NCBI GenBank assembly: GCA_029258955.1
Contig: JAPDJT010000033.1
Span: forward strand, 1 to 50,521
Reading direction: 5' to 3'
DNA: 50,521 nt
DNA from: Thermoplasmatota archaeon
Lineage (GTDB): Archaea; Thermoplasmatota; E2; UBA202; JdFR-43
Numbering within the stretch: position 1 is the first letter of the stretch; each line of letters starts with the position of its first letter. Under the pieces are notes generated by a model. The model searched no databases and was not told the origin of the DNA. It worked only from the letters and a program-made list of their open reading frames with translations. A program made the position numbers and the translations under genes. Positions 1 through 7,289 of this stretch are shown in pieces.

Positions 1-119
1 CCCTTTAACTCCTTGGCATGAGAAAAGTCATTGTTTGGCTCTTCATTATCATTTGCAGCAATGGTAATTCCGGAGATCACTAACAAAACACCAATGGCTA
101 ACACAATTCCTTTTTTCAT
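1..119 (-). CDS. Secreted protein, N-terminal fragment (runs off left edge)
   Basis: The minus strand reads from an ATG at 119 to the window edge, giving about 39 residues that start MKKGIVLAIGVLLVISG and continue into ITIAANDNEE. This is a typical signal peptide: two lysines, a hydrophobic core, then a polar acidic stretch. A good ribosome binding site (GGAGGCG, 123-129) lies just upstream, and a TATA-like AAATATAAAC lies near 150-160 on the same strand. The mature protein is outside the window, so no function can be given. It is transcribed divergently from the PadR gene. Confidence 0.6.
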   Translation of the reverse strand, partial: MKKGIVLAIGVLLVISGITIAANDNEEPNNDFSHAKELK

Positions 120-194
120 TTTACGCCTCCCAATATCAAAAGTAGGAAAGGTTTATATTTATTTCGTTGAGAAGAAAGTCATAATGGTAGAAAA

Positions 195-230
195 GTTTAT
201 ATATCGATTTCGATATATCGATTTCGATAT
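195..230 (+). promoter_or_regulatory. PadR promoter with two overlapping operator-like palindromes
   Basis: A TATA-like TTTATATA lies at about 196-203. It is followed by two copies of the 16-bp near-palindrome ATATCGATTTCGATAT at 201-216 and 215-230. Each copy is an inverted repeat ATATCGA / TCGATAT with a TT spacer, and they repeat with a 14-bp period. The second copy overlaps the ATG at 229. The expected transcription start, about 26 nt after the TATA box, falls at or next to the ATG. A regulator bound here would cover the start site; autoregulation by the adjacent PadR protein is an inference. Confidence 0.6.
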
Positions 231-684
231 GAAAGCTATGCTAAAAATGTTTATACTGAAGCAGTTGGCAAAAAGTAGAATGAGTGGTTATGAAATAATG
301 AAGAAATGCGAGGAAATTCTTGGCTATAGACCAAGTGCTGGTAGCATTTATCCTCTATTAAAAGCTATGGAAGAAAAGAAAATTATTAAAGGGGAAAGAA
401 AAGGAAGAAAAATTGTTTACACTCTTTCCGAAAAAGGAAGGAAATTCATAAAAAGCATAGAAGAGGCTAAGGAAGAATTTTATAAAAAGCTTAATTCGCA
501 AATTAAAGCAATGGCAGAAATATTTGGAGATGAGAGAATTGGATTGCTTGGAAGAAATTTAATTGAAAAATATCCTGCGTTGCCAAAAATTCTATTTTTA
601 TTGGAAAAAATGGATATAAAAAAGGCAAATAAAATGCTTGAAAAGTTTTATGGAGAGTTGAAAAATGTTTGCAATAGAAACTAA
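229..684 (+). CDS. PadR-family transcriptional regulator
   Basis: This is a winged-helix regulator of about 151 residues. The N-terminal part matches PadR: MLKMFILKQLAKSRMSGYEI, then a GSIYPLLKAMEEKKII segment and a wing with KGRKIVYTLSEKG. The C-terminal half is helical and probably dimerises. I chose ATG 229 because PadR proteins begin just before the MLK..IL helix and because a TATA box lies about 27 nt upstream; an in-frame ATG at 184 is a weaker alternative. The end overlaps the following ABC ATPase gene by 20 nt, so the three genes form an operon. PadR proteins commonly repress a linked exporter. The ligand is unknown. Confidence 0.88.
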   Translation: MKAMLKMFILKQLAKSRMSGYEIMKKCEEILGYRPSAGSIYPLLKAMEEKKIIKGERKGRKIVYTLSEKGRKFIKSIEEAKEEFYKKLNSQIKAMAEIFGDERIGLLGRNLIEKYPALPKILFLLEKMDIKKANKMLEKFYGELKNVCNRN

Positions 685-1627
685 AAATTTAGTTAAAGAA
701 TTTAACGGGCTAATAGCTGTAAATAATGTATCACTGAAAATAAAATATGGAGAAATTTTTGCTTTACTCGGCCCTAACGGAGCAGGAAAAACAACTATAA
801 TAAACATTCTTTCCACTCTTCTCAAACCAACTAAAGGAATGGCAAAGGTTAATGGCTACGATGTGGTGAGGGAGGCATATAAAGTGAGGGAAAGTATAGG
901 GATAGTTTTTCAAGAATCTATTTTAGATGACCGCCTTACAGCCAGAGAAAATCTGGATATCCATGGAAGACTTTATCATATGGAAAAAGAAGAAAGGAAG
1001 AAAAGAATTGAAGAAGTTTTAAAAATGGTTGGATTGAAACATAGAGCCGATGACATAGTAAAAACTTTTTCAGGAGGAATGAGAAGAAGGTTAGAAATTG
1101 CCCGCGGATTGATGCATAATCCAAAAATTCTCTTTCTTGATGAGCCAACCTTGGGCTTGGATCCTCAGACACGCCGCCACATATGGGAATATATTGAGAA
1201 GCTGAGGGAAGAGGGAATAACAGTATTGCTTACAACTCATTATATGGAAGAGGCTGATTATCTGGCAGATAGAATTGCTATAATAGATAAAGGAAAAATA
1301 GTTGTAGAGGGATCACCAGCAGAGCTAAAAGATTCTATCGGAGGAGATATAATAAAAATTGCATGTAAAAACAATGAAAAAGTATTTGAGAAATTATCCA
1401 GCAAATTTGATGCAAAGATAGTTGATGAACATATTGTTTTAAAAGTAAAGGAAGCTGAAAAGGTTATCCCCAAAATATTTGAATTGGTTGGAGAAGAAAT
1501 AAATAGCATAACTTATAAAGAGCCATCCTTAGAAGATGTTTTCATTCACTATACTGGAAGAATTCTTAGGGAAGAAGAAACTAAAGAATCTGATTTACTA
1601 AAAATAAAAAGGAGGATGAGAATATGA
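665..1627 (+). CDS. ABC-2 type exporter, ATP-binding subunit (DrrA-like)
   Basis: The nucleotide-binding subunit has 320 residues. It shows Walker A GPNGAGKTT (about residues 36-44), the ABC signature SGGMRRRLEIARG, Walker B ILFLDEPTLGLD and the switch histidine in LLTTHYMEEAD. The C-terminal 100 residues, with IVVEGSPAELKDSIGGD and the ending EPSLEDVFIHYTGR, are typical of the DrrA/NatA branch that exports drugs, lipids or sodium. The start overlaps padR, and the stop overlaps the permease start as ATGA. It acts on the cytoplasmic face of the membrane with the permease. The substrate cannot be read from sequence. Confidence 0.93.
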   Translation: MFAIETKNLVKEFNGLIAVNNVSLKIKYGEIFALLGPNGAGKTTIINILSTLLKPTKGMAKVNGYDVVREAYKVRESIGIVFQESILDDRLTARENLDIHGRLYHMEKEERKKRIEEVLKMVGLKHRADDIVKTFSGGMRRRLEIARGLMHNPKILFLDEPTLGLDPQTRRHIWEYIEKLREEGITVLLTTHYMEEADYLADRIAIIDKGKIVVEGSPAELKDSIGGDIIKIACKNNEKVFEKLSSKFDAKIVDEHIVLKVKEAEKVIPKIFELVGEEINSITYKEPSLEDVFIHYTGRILREEETKESDLLKIKRRMRI

Positions 1628-2367
1628 TGGGAGACATATATGCAATTTATTTAAGAGAGCTTATAAGGCTATGGCGCCAGAAGGCAAGGCTTATTACAAT
1701 GATAATGATGCCAATTTTATGGCTTGGTATAATAGGAAATGCCTTTAACAATGCTTTTAGGATTCCAATGGAAGTAAATTTTATTTCATTTCTCACTCCA
1801 GGGATTCTTGTAATGACTATGGTTTTTACAGCAACAATTTCTGGAATAACAACAGTATTTGATAGAGAATTTGGATTTTTAAAAGAAATGTTAGTTGCCC
1901 CAATAAAAAGGGAAAGCATATTAATTGGAAAAATGCTTGGGGGAGTAACTCAGGCTGTTTTTCAAGGAATTATTATAATTTTGCTTGCATTACTTATGGG
2001 TGTAAAATTTGAGGGTATTGCTTCAATTCCTGGAATGCTTTTAACAATGTTTCTTGTTGCCGTCTCATTTGTTTCATTTGGGCTGGCGGTGGCAAGCAAG
2101 ATAACAAGCATGGAGGGCTTCCAAATGGTTATGAATTTTCTTATTCAGCCAATGATTTTCTTGAGCGGAGCATTTTATCCTACAAAAATGCTACCAGATT
2201 GGCTAAAGGCAATGGTAAAAATAAATCCATTAAGTTATGGTGTAGATGCAATGAGATATTTTGCATTGGGCATACATGAATTCAATATCGTTGCTGATTT
2301 AGCAATACTTTCCATATTCTCCATTTCAATGATTTTAATAGGCGGGCACTTCTTCAGGAAAAGCTGA
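1624..2367 (+). CDS. ABC-2 type exporter, permease subunit
   Basis: This 247-residue membrane protein has about six hydrophobic segments, starting with ITMIMMPILWLGIIGNAF and ending with LAILSIFSISMILIGGHFF. The middle has the ABC-2 family features: an extracellular loop, TPGILVMTMVFTATISGITT, FDREFGFLKEMLVAPIKRES, and a later LSGAFYPTKMLPDWLK. Its start codon overlaps the ATPase stop (ATGA), so the two subunits are translationally coupled. It is the membrane half of a small DrrB/NodJ-like exporter under PadR control. A palindromic repeat lies 12 nt after the stop. Confidence 0.92.
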   Translation: MMGDIYAIYLRELIRLWRQKARLITMIMMPILWLGIIGNAFNNAFRIPMEVNFISFLTPGILVMTMVFTATISGITTVFDREFGFLKEMLVAPIKRESILIGKMLGGVTQAVFQGIIIILLALLMGVKFEGIASIPGMLLTMFLVAVSFVSFGLAVASKITSMEGFQMVMNFLIQPMIFLSGAFYPTKMLPDWLKAMVKINPLSYGVDAMRYFALGIHEFNIVADLAILSIFSISMILIGGHFFRKS

Positions 2368-2379
2368 GTTTTGTCGAAT

Positions 2380-2432
2380 AAATGAAAGTTGTCATTAGCT
2401 ATTACATGGGAGAGAATTTACTATGATTTACT
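2380..2432 (+). repeat. Dispersed imperfect palindromic repeat (partial copy)
   Basis: The sequence begins AAATGAAAGTTGTCATTAGC and holds the family core, a TTACATGGGAGAGAATTTAC segment followed by TATG. Only the 5' half and centre of the element are recognisable here. It lies between the ABC permease stop and glnA. Related copies occur near 4.5, 12.9, 14.5-14.9 and 18.7-18.9 kb. Confidence 0.5.
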
Positions 2433-2488
2433 TCCGATAATCCCGTAAAGAAAAAACCTATTAAATGTTTCATAATTTAAATGTGAAT

Positions 2489-3808
2489 ATGGAAAGGATA
2501 AAACAACAAATAAAAGAATTTAAAGATAAAAATGTAAAATTCATTAGACCTATTTTCGTCGATATTCTCGGAAGAATGCTTGACTTTACAATTCCTATAG
2601 AAGATTTTGAAGATTTGATTAAAAATGGAAAGGGATTTGATGGCTCTTCTGTAGAAGGTTTTGCAAGAACTGAAGAAAGTGATTTAAGGTTTATCCCTGA
2701 TATAAATACGCTAACAATTTTACCTTGGGAATACAAAGGTATTGAAAATTCATGGAGAGAAGCAATAGTTTTTGGGCATATAATTGATTCGAGCGGAAAA
2801 GAGTATGAAGGAGATACAAGAAGCTTGCTGAAAAACATAATAGAAAAATATGAAGATATAGGTACATTAAAATGTGGGGCTGAAATAGAGTTTTTCATTT
2901 TTGAAAATGATAAAAGTCCAAAGCATACTGATGAAGGCGGTTATTTTAGATCGGGTTTGTATGGAGAAATAAGAAAAGAAGCACAGCTTGCTTTGAATGA
3001 GATGGGAATAAAAACAGAGTTTGATCATCATGAAGTTTCTCCAAGCCAGCATGAAATAGATTTAACCTATACCAATGCCTTAAAAATGGCTGATAGCATA
3101 ATTTTATCAAAATATGTTGTAAAAAGAATTGCAAGAAAATATGGAGTTTATGCATCTTTTATGCCTAAACCAATTGCTGGAATAAACGGAAATGGCATGC
3201 ATTTACACCTTTCATTATGGAAAGATGGCGAAAATCTATTTTTTGACAAAGAAAAGCAAGGATTAAGTGATATTGCAAAATCTTACATTGCAGGATTGAT
3301 AAAATATGGAAAAGACATCCAGGCAGGGTTAAATCAATGGATAAATTCGTATAAAAGACTTTATCCTGGTTACGAAGCCCCAACATATCTTGTCTGGGGA
3401 ACGAAAAATAGGTCAGCTTATATAAGAGTTCCAGAATATCAGAAAGGAAAAGAGTTTGCAACAAGAATTGAAATAAGAAGTCCTGATCCTGCCTGTAACC
3501 CCTATCTTGCATTAAGTTTAATCCATGCTGCAGGCATACAAGGAATTAAAGAAGGATTAGAGCCACCAGAGCCGATTGAAGTTGATGTTTTTCATTTATC
3601 TGATTCGGAAAGAAAAAAATTAAATATAGAAGAGCTTTCCCCCTCCTTAGAAAAGGCGGTGGAATTTTTTGAGAGAAGCGAATTAGTAAAAAGTACATTA
3701 CCTGAGCATATCTATCGGAAATTTATAGAAAATAAGAAAATTGAATGTAAAAACTTTAACATGGCTGTCACAGATTATGAAATAAAAAATTATTTTGGTG
3801 TGTTATAA
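2489..3808 (+). CDS. glnA: Glutamine synthetase, type I
   Basis: It makes glutamine from glutamate, ammonia and ATP in the cytoplasm and is the main entry of ammonia into metabolism. The beta-grasp domain has GFDGSSVEGFARTEESDL. The catalytic domain has CGAEIEFFIF, the KPIAGINGNGMHLHLSLW signature, and RSAYIRVPEY followed by IEIRSPDPACNPYLALSL. From ATG 2489 the protein has 439 residues, the normal GSI length; an upstream in-frame ATG at 2465 would add eight residues. I prefer 2489 because an AT-rich TATA-like box (TATTAAATG) with a purine-rich BRE lies about 26 nt before it. No NrpR-type GGAA..TTCC operator is evident. It is flanked by the exporter operon and by tRNA-Gly. Confidence 0.95.
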   Translation: MERIKQQIKEFKDKNVKFIRPIFVDILGRMLDFTIPIEDFEDLIKNGKGFDGSSVEGFARTEESDLRFIPDINTLTILPWEYKGIENSWREAIVFGHIIDSSGKEYEGDTRSLLKNIIEKYEDIGTLKCGAEIEFFIFENDKSPKHTDEGGYFRSGLYGEIRKEAQLALNEMGIKTEFDHHEVSPSQHEIDLTYTNALKMADSIILSKYVVKRIARKYGVYASFMPKPIAGINGNGMHLHLSLWKDGENLFFDKEKQGLSDIAKSYIAGLIKYGKDIQAGLNQWINSYKRLYPGYEAPTYLVWGTKNRSAYIRVPEYQKGKEFATRIEIRSPDPACNPYLALSLIHAAGIQGIKEGLEPPEPIEVDVFHLSDSERKKLNIEELSPSLEKAVEFFERSELVKSTLPEHIYRKFIENKKIECKNFNMAVTDYEIKNYFGVL

Positions 3809-3935
3809 TAAGGACAGTGGCAAATAGACATGCTAAAAATTGCCGCTATTCTGTGTGGAAGAAGCATGGTAGCGACTTTTAAACATGCAAACTCTTTACA
3901 AAGTTTGATTGGAATAACATTAAAAGCTCACTTTT

Positions 3936-4003
3936 GCAAATTGGCTAATAAAATTAAAAAGCTACAGCAAATAAGAATAGAGACTTATAAAGAGCCAATT
4001 TGC
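3936..4003. repeat. Inverted repeat, 11-bp perfect arms, before tRNA-Gly
   Basis: The arms GCAAATTGGCT (3936-3946) and AGCCAATTTGC (3993-4003) are perfect inverted copies separated by 46 nt. They lie between the glnA stop and the tRNA-Gly gene. The 61-codon open frame across this stretch shows no family features. The repeat could form a long-loop hairpin in a transcript or mark the ends of a small element; no function is shown. Confidence 0.45.
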
Positions 4004-4020
4004 GCAATAACATGAACCTA

Positions 4021-4093
4021 TGCGGGCGCCGGGATTCGAACCCGGGCATTGAGCTTGGAAGGCTCACATCCTAACCAGCTAGATCACGCCCGC
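4021..4093 (-). tRNA. tRNA-Gly, anticodon UCC
   Basis: Read on the minus strand, a 73-nt cloverleaf forms. The acceptor arms GCGGGCG and CGCCCGC pair fully, with discriminator A. The anticodon stem is TGAGC/GCTCA around the loop CTTCCAA, giving anticodon UCC (Gly, GGA codons). The T arm is CCGGG-TTCGAAT-CCCGG. CCA is not encoded and there is no intron. An AT-rich box, AAATTTAAAATCC on the minus strand (about 4111-4125), sits at promoter distance. Confidence 0.96.
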
Positions 4094-4275
4094 ACTCATT
4101 CCATAAAATAGTAGTGGATTTTAAATTTTTCCTCTTATTTTAAGGAAGAATTATGAAGATGAAACAACTTTTCATTGCAATGAAGCACTTTCTTCTATGG
4201 AAAGAACTATTCTTCTAAAGTTATTGATTGGTAGCATAAAAAATGTTGCTACAGTTATTTTTTCATTAATTAAAA

Positions 4276-4362
4276 AACATGGGTGGAAGGATGAGCTGGA
4301 AAAAAAGAGCATCTACTTGGGAGGGGATGGGATGCCTTTTTGCTACCAGCCCATCCTTCCGC
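4276..4362 (-). ncRNA. Candidate small structured RNA with C-rich loop
   Basis: Positions 4283-4299 pair with 4346-4362 as a 17-bp helix with one A-C mismatch (GGAAGGATG..GCTGG against CCAGC..CATCCTTCC). Inside, 4303-4313 pairs with 4331-4341, closing a 17-nt loop. The element is far more GC-rich than its surroundings. The minus strand is favoured for three reasons: a BRE-like CGAAA and TATA-like AATAAATATAG (about 4380-4397) lie about 23 nt upstream of 4362; the hairpin is followed on that strand by ATGTTTTTTAATT, a terminator-like U tract; and the loop then reads CCATCCCCTCCCAAG, complementary to Shine-Dalgarno-like purine runs. I see no match to tRNA, 5S, SRP or a known riboswitch. Transcription is inferred. 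Confidence 0.5.
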
Positions 4363-4377
4363 AATTAATAGTATGAT

Positions 4378-4398
4378 ACTATATTTATTAATTTCGTT
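4378..4398 (-). promoter_or_regulatory. Promoter-like BRE/TATA for the hairpin RNA
   Basis: On the minus strand the sequence reads CGAAATTAATAAATATAG. It combines an archaeal BRE core (CGAAA) with a TATA-like box centred near 4385, about 23 nt upstream of the start of the GC-rich hairpin. No other minus-strand gene starts nearby. Confidence 0.45.
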
Positions 4399-4480
4399 AT
4401 TTTGAATCTTAGATTTTATATTCGAAACCTTATTTTTATTGTGGATTTACAAACAAAATTAAACGAAATTAATTGAATTT

Positions 4481-4531
4481 TATGAAAGGATGTTGCCATG
4501 GTAAATTCTTCCAAAGTCTCAATATTTAATG
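4481..4531 (-). repeat. Dispersed palindromic repeat, minus-strand copy
   Basis: On the minus strand this stretch holds GGAAGAATTTACCATGGCAA followed by CATCCTTTCAT. It matches the right half of the repeat family seen best at 18802-18878. It lies upstream of pheT in the otherwise gene-free gap 4363-4620, where I see nothing else beyond the pheT promoter. Confidence 0.5.
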
Positions 4532-4620
4532 CCAGATTTCATACAAAAACTGTAACACATAGATTTTGCATAGTTGTTGCGAAGCGACAAAATAAAATAT
4601 GATTTTAAGATTATCAGAGG

Positions 4621-6246
4621 ATGCCAGTTGTTACATTTGATTATTACGACTTACTTTCCCTGCTTGGAAAGGAAATAGAAAAAGATGAATTGCTTACAAA
4701 ATTGCCAATGATAGGTGTTAGTTTAGAAAGAGTATGTGGTAATGAAATAAGCATAGAAGTTTTTCCAAATCGCCCAGATATGTTAAGTGTTGAAGGGATA
4801 GCAAGAGCATTAAGAGCTTTTTTTGGAATAGAAAAAGGATTGAAAGAATATGAAATAGAACCTCCAAAAATTTCATTGAAAGTTGAAGAAAGCGTAAAAA
4901 ATGTGCGTCCATATATAGGAGGGGCAGTTGTTAGAAATGTAGAGCTTACTGACGAACTTATTTCTTCATTAATGGATATACAGGAAAAATTGCATTTTTC
5001 AATTGGGAAAGATAGAAAAAAAATGGCTATAGGATTACATGATTTTGATAAGGTTAATCCTCCCTTTGTTTATAAGGGCGTTAAGCCAAATGAAATAAAA
5101 TTTGTTCCTTTAGAAAAGGAGGAAGAAATGGATTTGGATGAAATTCTGGAAAAGCATGAAAAAGGTATAGCTTATGCCCACCTCTTAAAAGATGCTGAGC
5201 TATATCCAATAATTTTAGATAAAAATGGAAATGTTCTTTCTTTCCCCCCAATAATAAATGGACAGCTTACAGCTTTAACTGAAGAAACAAGAAATATTTT
5301 TATAGATGTTACTGGCACTGATGAACAAGCGGTGAAATCAACACTCATTATTGTTGCTACTCTTCTTGCGGAAAGAGGAGGAAAAATTGAGCAAGTTGAA
5401 ATAATAGATAATGAAAAAATCATTACTCCTGATTTAACTCCTCAACAAATTGAAGTTGATTTAAATTATATATATAAGATTCTCAAGATAGATAGCAAGG
5501 AAGAAATTAAAAATGCATTAGAAAAGATGGGACACAATGTAGAATTTGTAGCAGATAAAATAAAGGTTTATTCTCCGGCATGGAGAGTTGATATCCTCCA
5601 TCCAATTGATATAATAGAAGATATTGCTATTGGTTATGGCTATGAAAAATTTGAAGAAACTTTGCCACAATCAATGACATTTGGAGAAAGCTTGTCTTAT
5701 GAAAAATTGCATCAAACAATGATTGGATTAGGATTTAATGAAGTAATTACATTGAGTTTATCAAGTATAGAAAAAGAATTTGAGAAAATGGAAATGGAAA
5801 AAGGAAATGAAATAGTTGAATTGGAAAATCCAATTACAAAGGAACACAGCATTCTAAGAACTTCTCTTATTCCTTCTCTCATGGAAATTTTATCTAAAAA
5901 CAGACATAATGATTTGCCTCAACAAATTTATGAAATTGGAGATGTTGTAGAATATAAAGATAAAATAAAGCAAAAAACAATGCTTGCAGGCGTAAAAATA
6001 GATGCAAAGGCTAACTTTACAGAATGCAAGTCAATTGTGGAAGCCATCTTAAGGAATATGGGATATAAAATGGAAGTAGAGGAAAAGAACCATCCTTCAT
6101 TTATAGAGGGAAGATGTGCTTCAGTAATTGTGGAAGGCAAAGAAATAGGATATTTTGGGGAAATAAAGCCCTCTGTAATTTGCAATTTTGGATTGGAATA
6201 TCCTGTCATCGCTTTTGAACTCGATGCCTCCTTTTTGCTAAAATAA
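4621..6246 (+). CDS. pheT: Phenylalanyl-tRNA synthetase beta subunit, archaeal type
   Basis: It is the beta subunit of the alpha2-beta2 enzyme that charges tRNA-Phe; beta supplies the editing site and structural domains. The 541-residue length fits the archaeal/eukaryotic form, which lacks the long bacterial N-terminal tRNA-binding extension. Visible parts are an N-terminal segment with VFPNRPDMLSVEGIARALR, a B3/4-like editing domain with NGQLTALTEETRNIFIDVTG, a B5 domain with YSPAWRVDILHPIDIIEDIA, and a catalytic-like C-terminal domain with ENPITKEHSILRTSLIPSL. A TATA-like AATAAAATATG lies about 25 nt before the ATG, suggesting a leaderless message. pheS is not in the window. The 3' end overlaps the convergent gene by 41 bp. 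Confidence 0.95.
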   Translation: MPVVTFDYYDLLSLLGKEIEKDELLTKLPMIGVSLERVCGNEISIEVFPNRPDMLSVEGIARALRAFFGIEKGLKEYEIEPPKISLKVEESVKNVRPYIGGAVVRNVELTDELISSLMDIQEKLHFSIGKDRKKMAIGLHDFDKVNPPFVYKGVKPNEIKFVPLEKEEEMDLDEILEKHEKGIAYAHLLKDAELYPIILDKNGNVLSFPPIINGQLTALTEETRNIFIDVTGTDEQAVKSTLIIVATLLAERGGKIEQVEIIDNEKIITPDLTPQQIEVDLNYIYKILKIDSKEEIKNALEKMGHNVEFVADKIKVYSPAWRVDILHPIDIIEDIAIGYGYEKFEETLPQSMTFGESLSYEKLHQTMIGLGFNEVITLSLSSIEKEFEKMEMEKGNEIVELENPITKEHSILRTSLIPSLMEILSKNRHNDLPQQIYEIGDVVEYKDKIKQKTMLAGVKIDAKANFTECKSIVEAILRNMGYKMEVEEKNHPSFIEGRCASVIVEGKEIGYFGEIKPSVICNFGLEYPVIAFELDASFLLK

Positions 6247-7261
6247 TTGCTACTGCTAAAAATAAAATCATGAGCTCAAAGCCAGGCGTCCTCAGTCCAT
6301 GAGGCTTTGGCAAATCTTTTATTTGAGGTGATTTCTCAATGCCTATATTTTCATCCATTGTTGTTTTAATTGTATAATTTCCTCCATAAATTAGATTGCT
6401 GTACTTCTTATCAATTCCTGCAAAGTAATGAATCACTTCCACATAAACCTCAATTTCATTTAGGCTATCGTTTTTCCATCCTTCATATGCAGGGGTTGTT
6501 ACATAAACTACATATTCATTTTCCTCTCTATCTTTGGTGGCATTAATTTCATAGCCATTAATCCTATAAAATACTCTGAAATTTTCTTTGCTTATATTTT
6601 TCTTCACCCATATTTCTATTTTATCAGTCGAATTCAACCTTTCTTTTTCTGGCAAAACTTTGATTAAATCTTTTTCAAACAAAAGTTTTCCTTCTTTCCT
6701 TGCTTCATTTCCATTTTTATCTATAGCAATAACTTCAAAATTAGCATTTTTTCCACTATAATTAAACATATAAACTGTTCCATCCTTTTCCATTTCATAA
6801 CTTGTATTATCTATTTTTATATGCACATCTCTCAGCCCCACATTATCTGTAATATGCGCTAAAACAAGGATGCTACCATTTTGTTGCATTTCTGGAAGCA
6901 AAACAAGCTCTATTTTTGGTGGAGAAGCATCATAAAATGGGGGATTTAAAGATAGAATAAATACGGCAAGCCAAGTAAAGAAATAAAATGCAATTGAGCC
7001 TGCCCATTCTTTTTTGCTAAACTGACTTATATCAATATTAAGTATTTGCAAAATTTTTGCCATAAAACCAATGGAAGCAATGGCTAAGAAGAAACACAAT
7101 GGCCATCTTATTGAAGCATCTAAGTTAAGCCATAAAAAATGGCAGATTATAGCCATGACTATACCAAATAAAAACGAGACAAAGGTTGTTTTTGCTTTTC
7201 TTTTTTCTCTCCTTAAAAACTCTTCCTTGTCAAATTCTGGTATCTTAAATTCTTCTTCCAT
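6206..7261 (-). CDS. Membrane protein with Ig-like region and PGF-CTERM-like tail
   Basis: I do not recognise a characterised family. The 351-residue protein has a charged cytoplasmic N terminus, three hydrophobic segments (about residues 25-48, 53-73 and 85-110), then about 200 residues outside the membrane containing an Ig/cadherin-like strand pattern (PPKIELVLLP, ITDNVGLRDVHIKID, IDKNGNEARKEG). The C terminus is a TPGFE motif followed by a hydrophobic helix (LMILFLAVAIILA) and a basic end KRRHRVQKR. That is the layout of the PGF-CTERM sorting signal cleaved by archaeosortase in many archaea. Combining this tail with three N-terminal membrane segments is less usual than with a plain signal peptide. 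It converges on pheT with a 41-bp overlap. Confidence 0.6.
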   Translation of the reverse strand: MEEEFKIPEFDKEEFLRREKRKAKTTFVSFLFGIVMAIICHFLWLNLDASIRWPLCFFLAIASIGFMAKILQILNIDISQFSKKEWAGSIAFYFFTWLAVFILSLNPPFYDASPPKIELVLLPEMQQNGSILVLAHITDNVGLRDVHIKIDNTSYEMEKDGTVYMFNYSGKNANFEVIAIDKNGNEARKEGKLLFEKDLIKVLPEKERLNSTDKIEIWVKKNISKENFRVFYRINGYEINATKDREENEYVVYVTTPAYEGWKNDSLNEIEVYVEVIHYFAGIDKKYSNLIYGGNYTIKTTMDENIGIEKSPQIKDLPKPHGLRTPGFELMILFLAVAIILAKRRHRVQKR

Positions 7262-7289
7262 GCTTAGCTATCAAATTTCATTTAAAAAT

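Noticed and set aside
3830-4015. 61-codon open frame after glnA
   Set aside because: No binding site, no family features, and it runs through the inverted repeat beside the tRNA gene; most likely chance.
4276-4362. Hairpin element as an H/ACA guide RNA, fluoride or TPP riboswitch
   Set aside because: No ACA box or pseudouridine pocket, and the conserved motifs of those riboswitches are missing; no metabolic or transport gene follows on the right strand.
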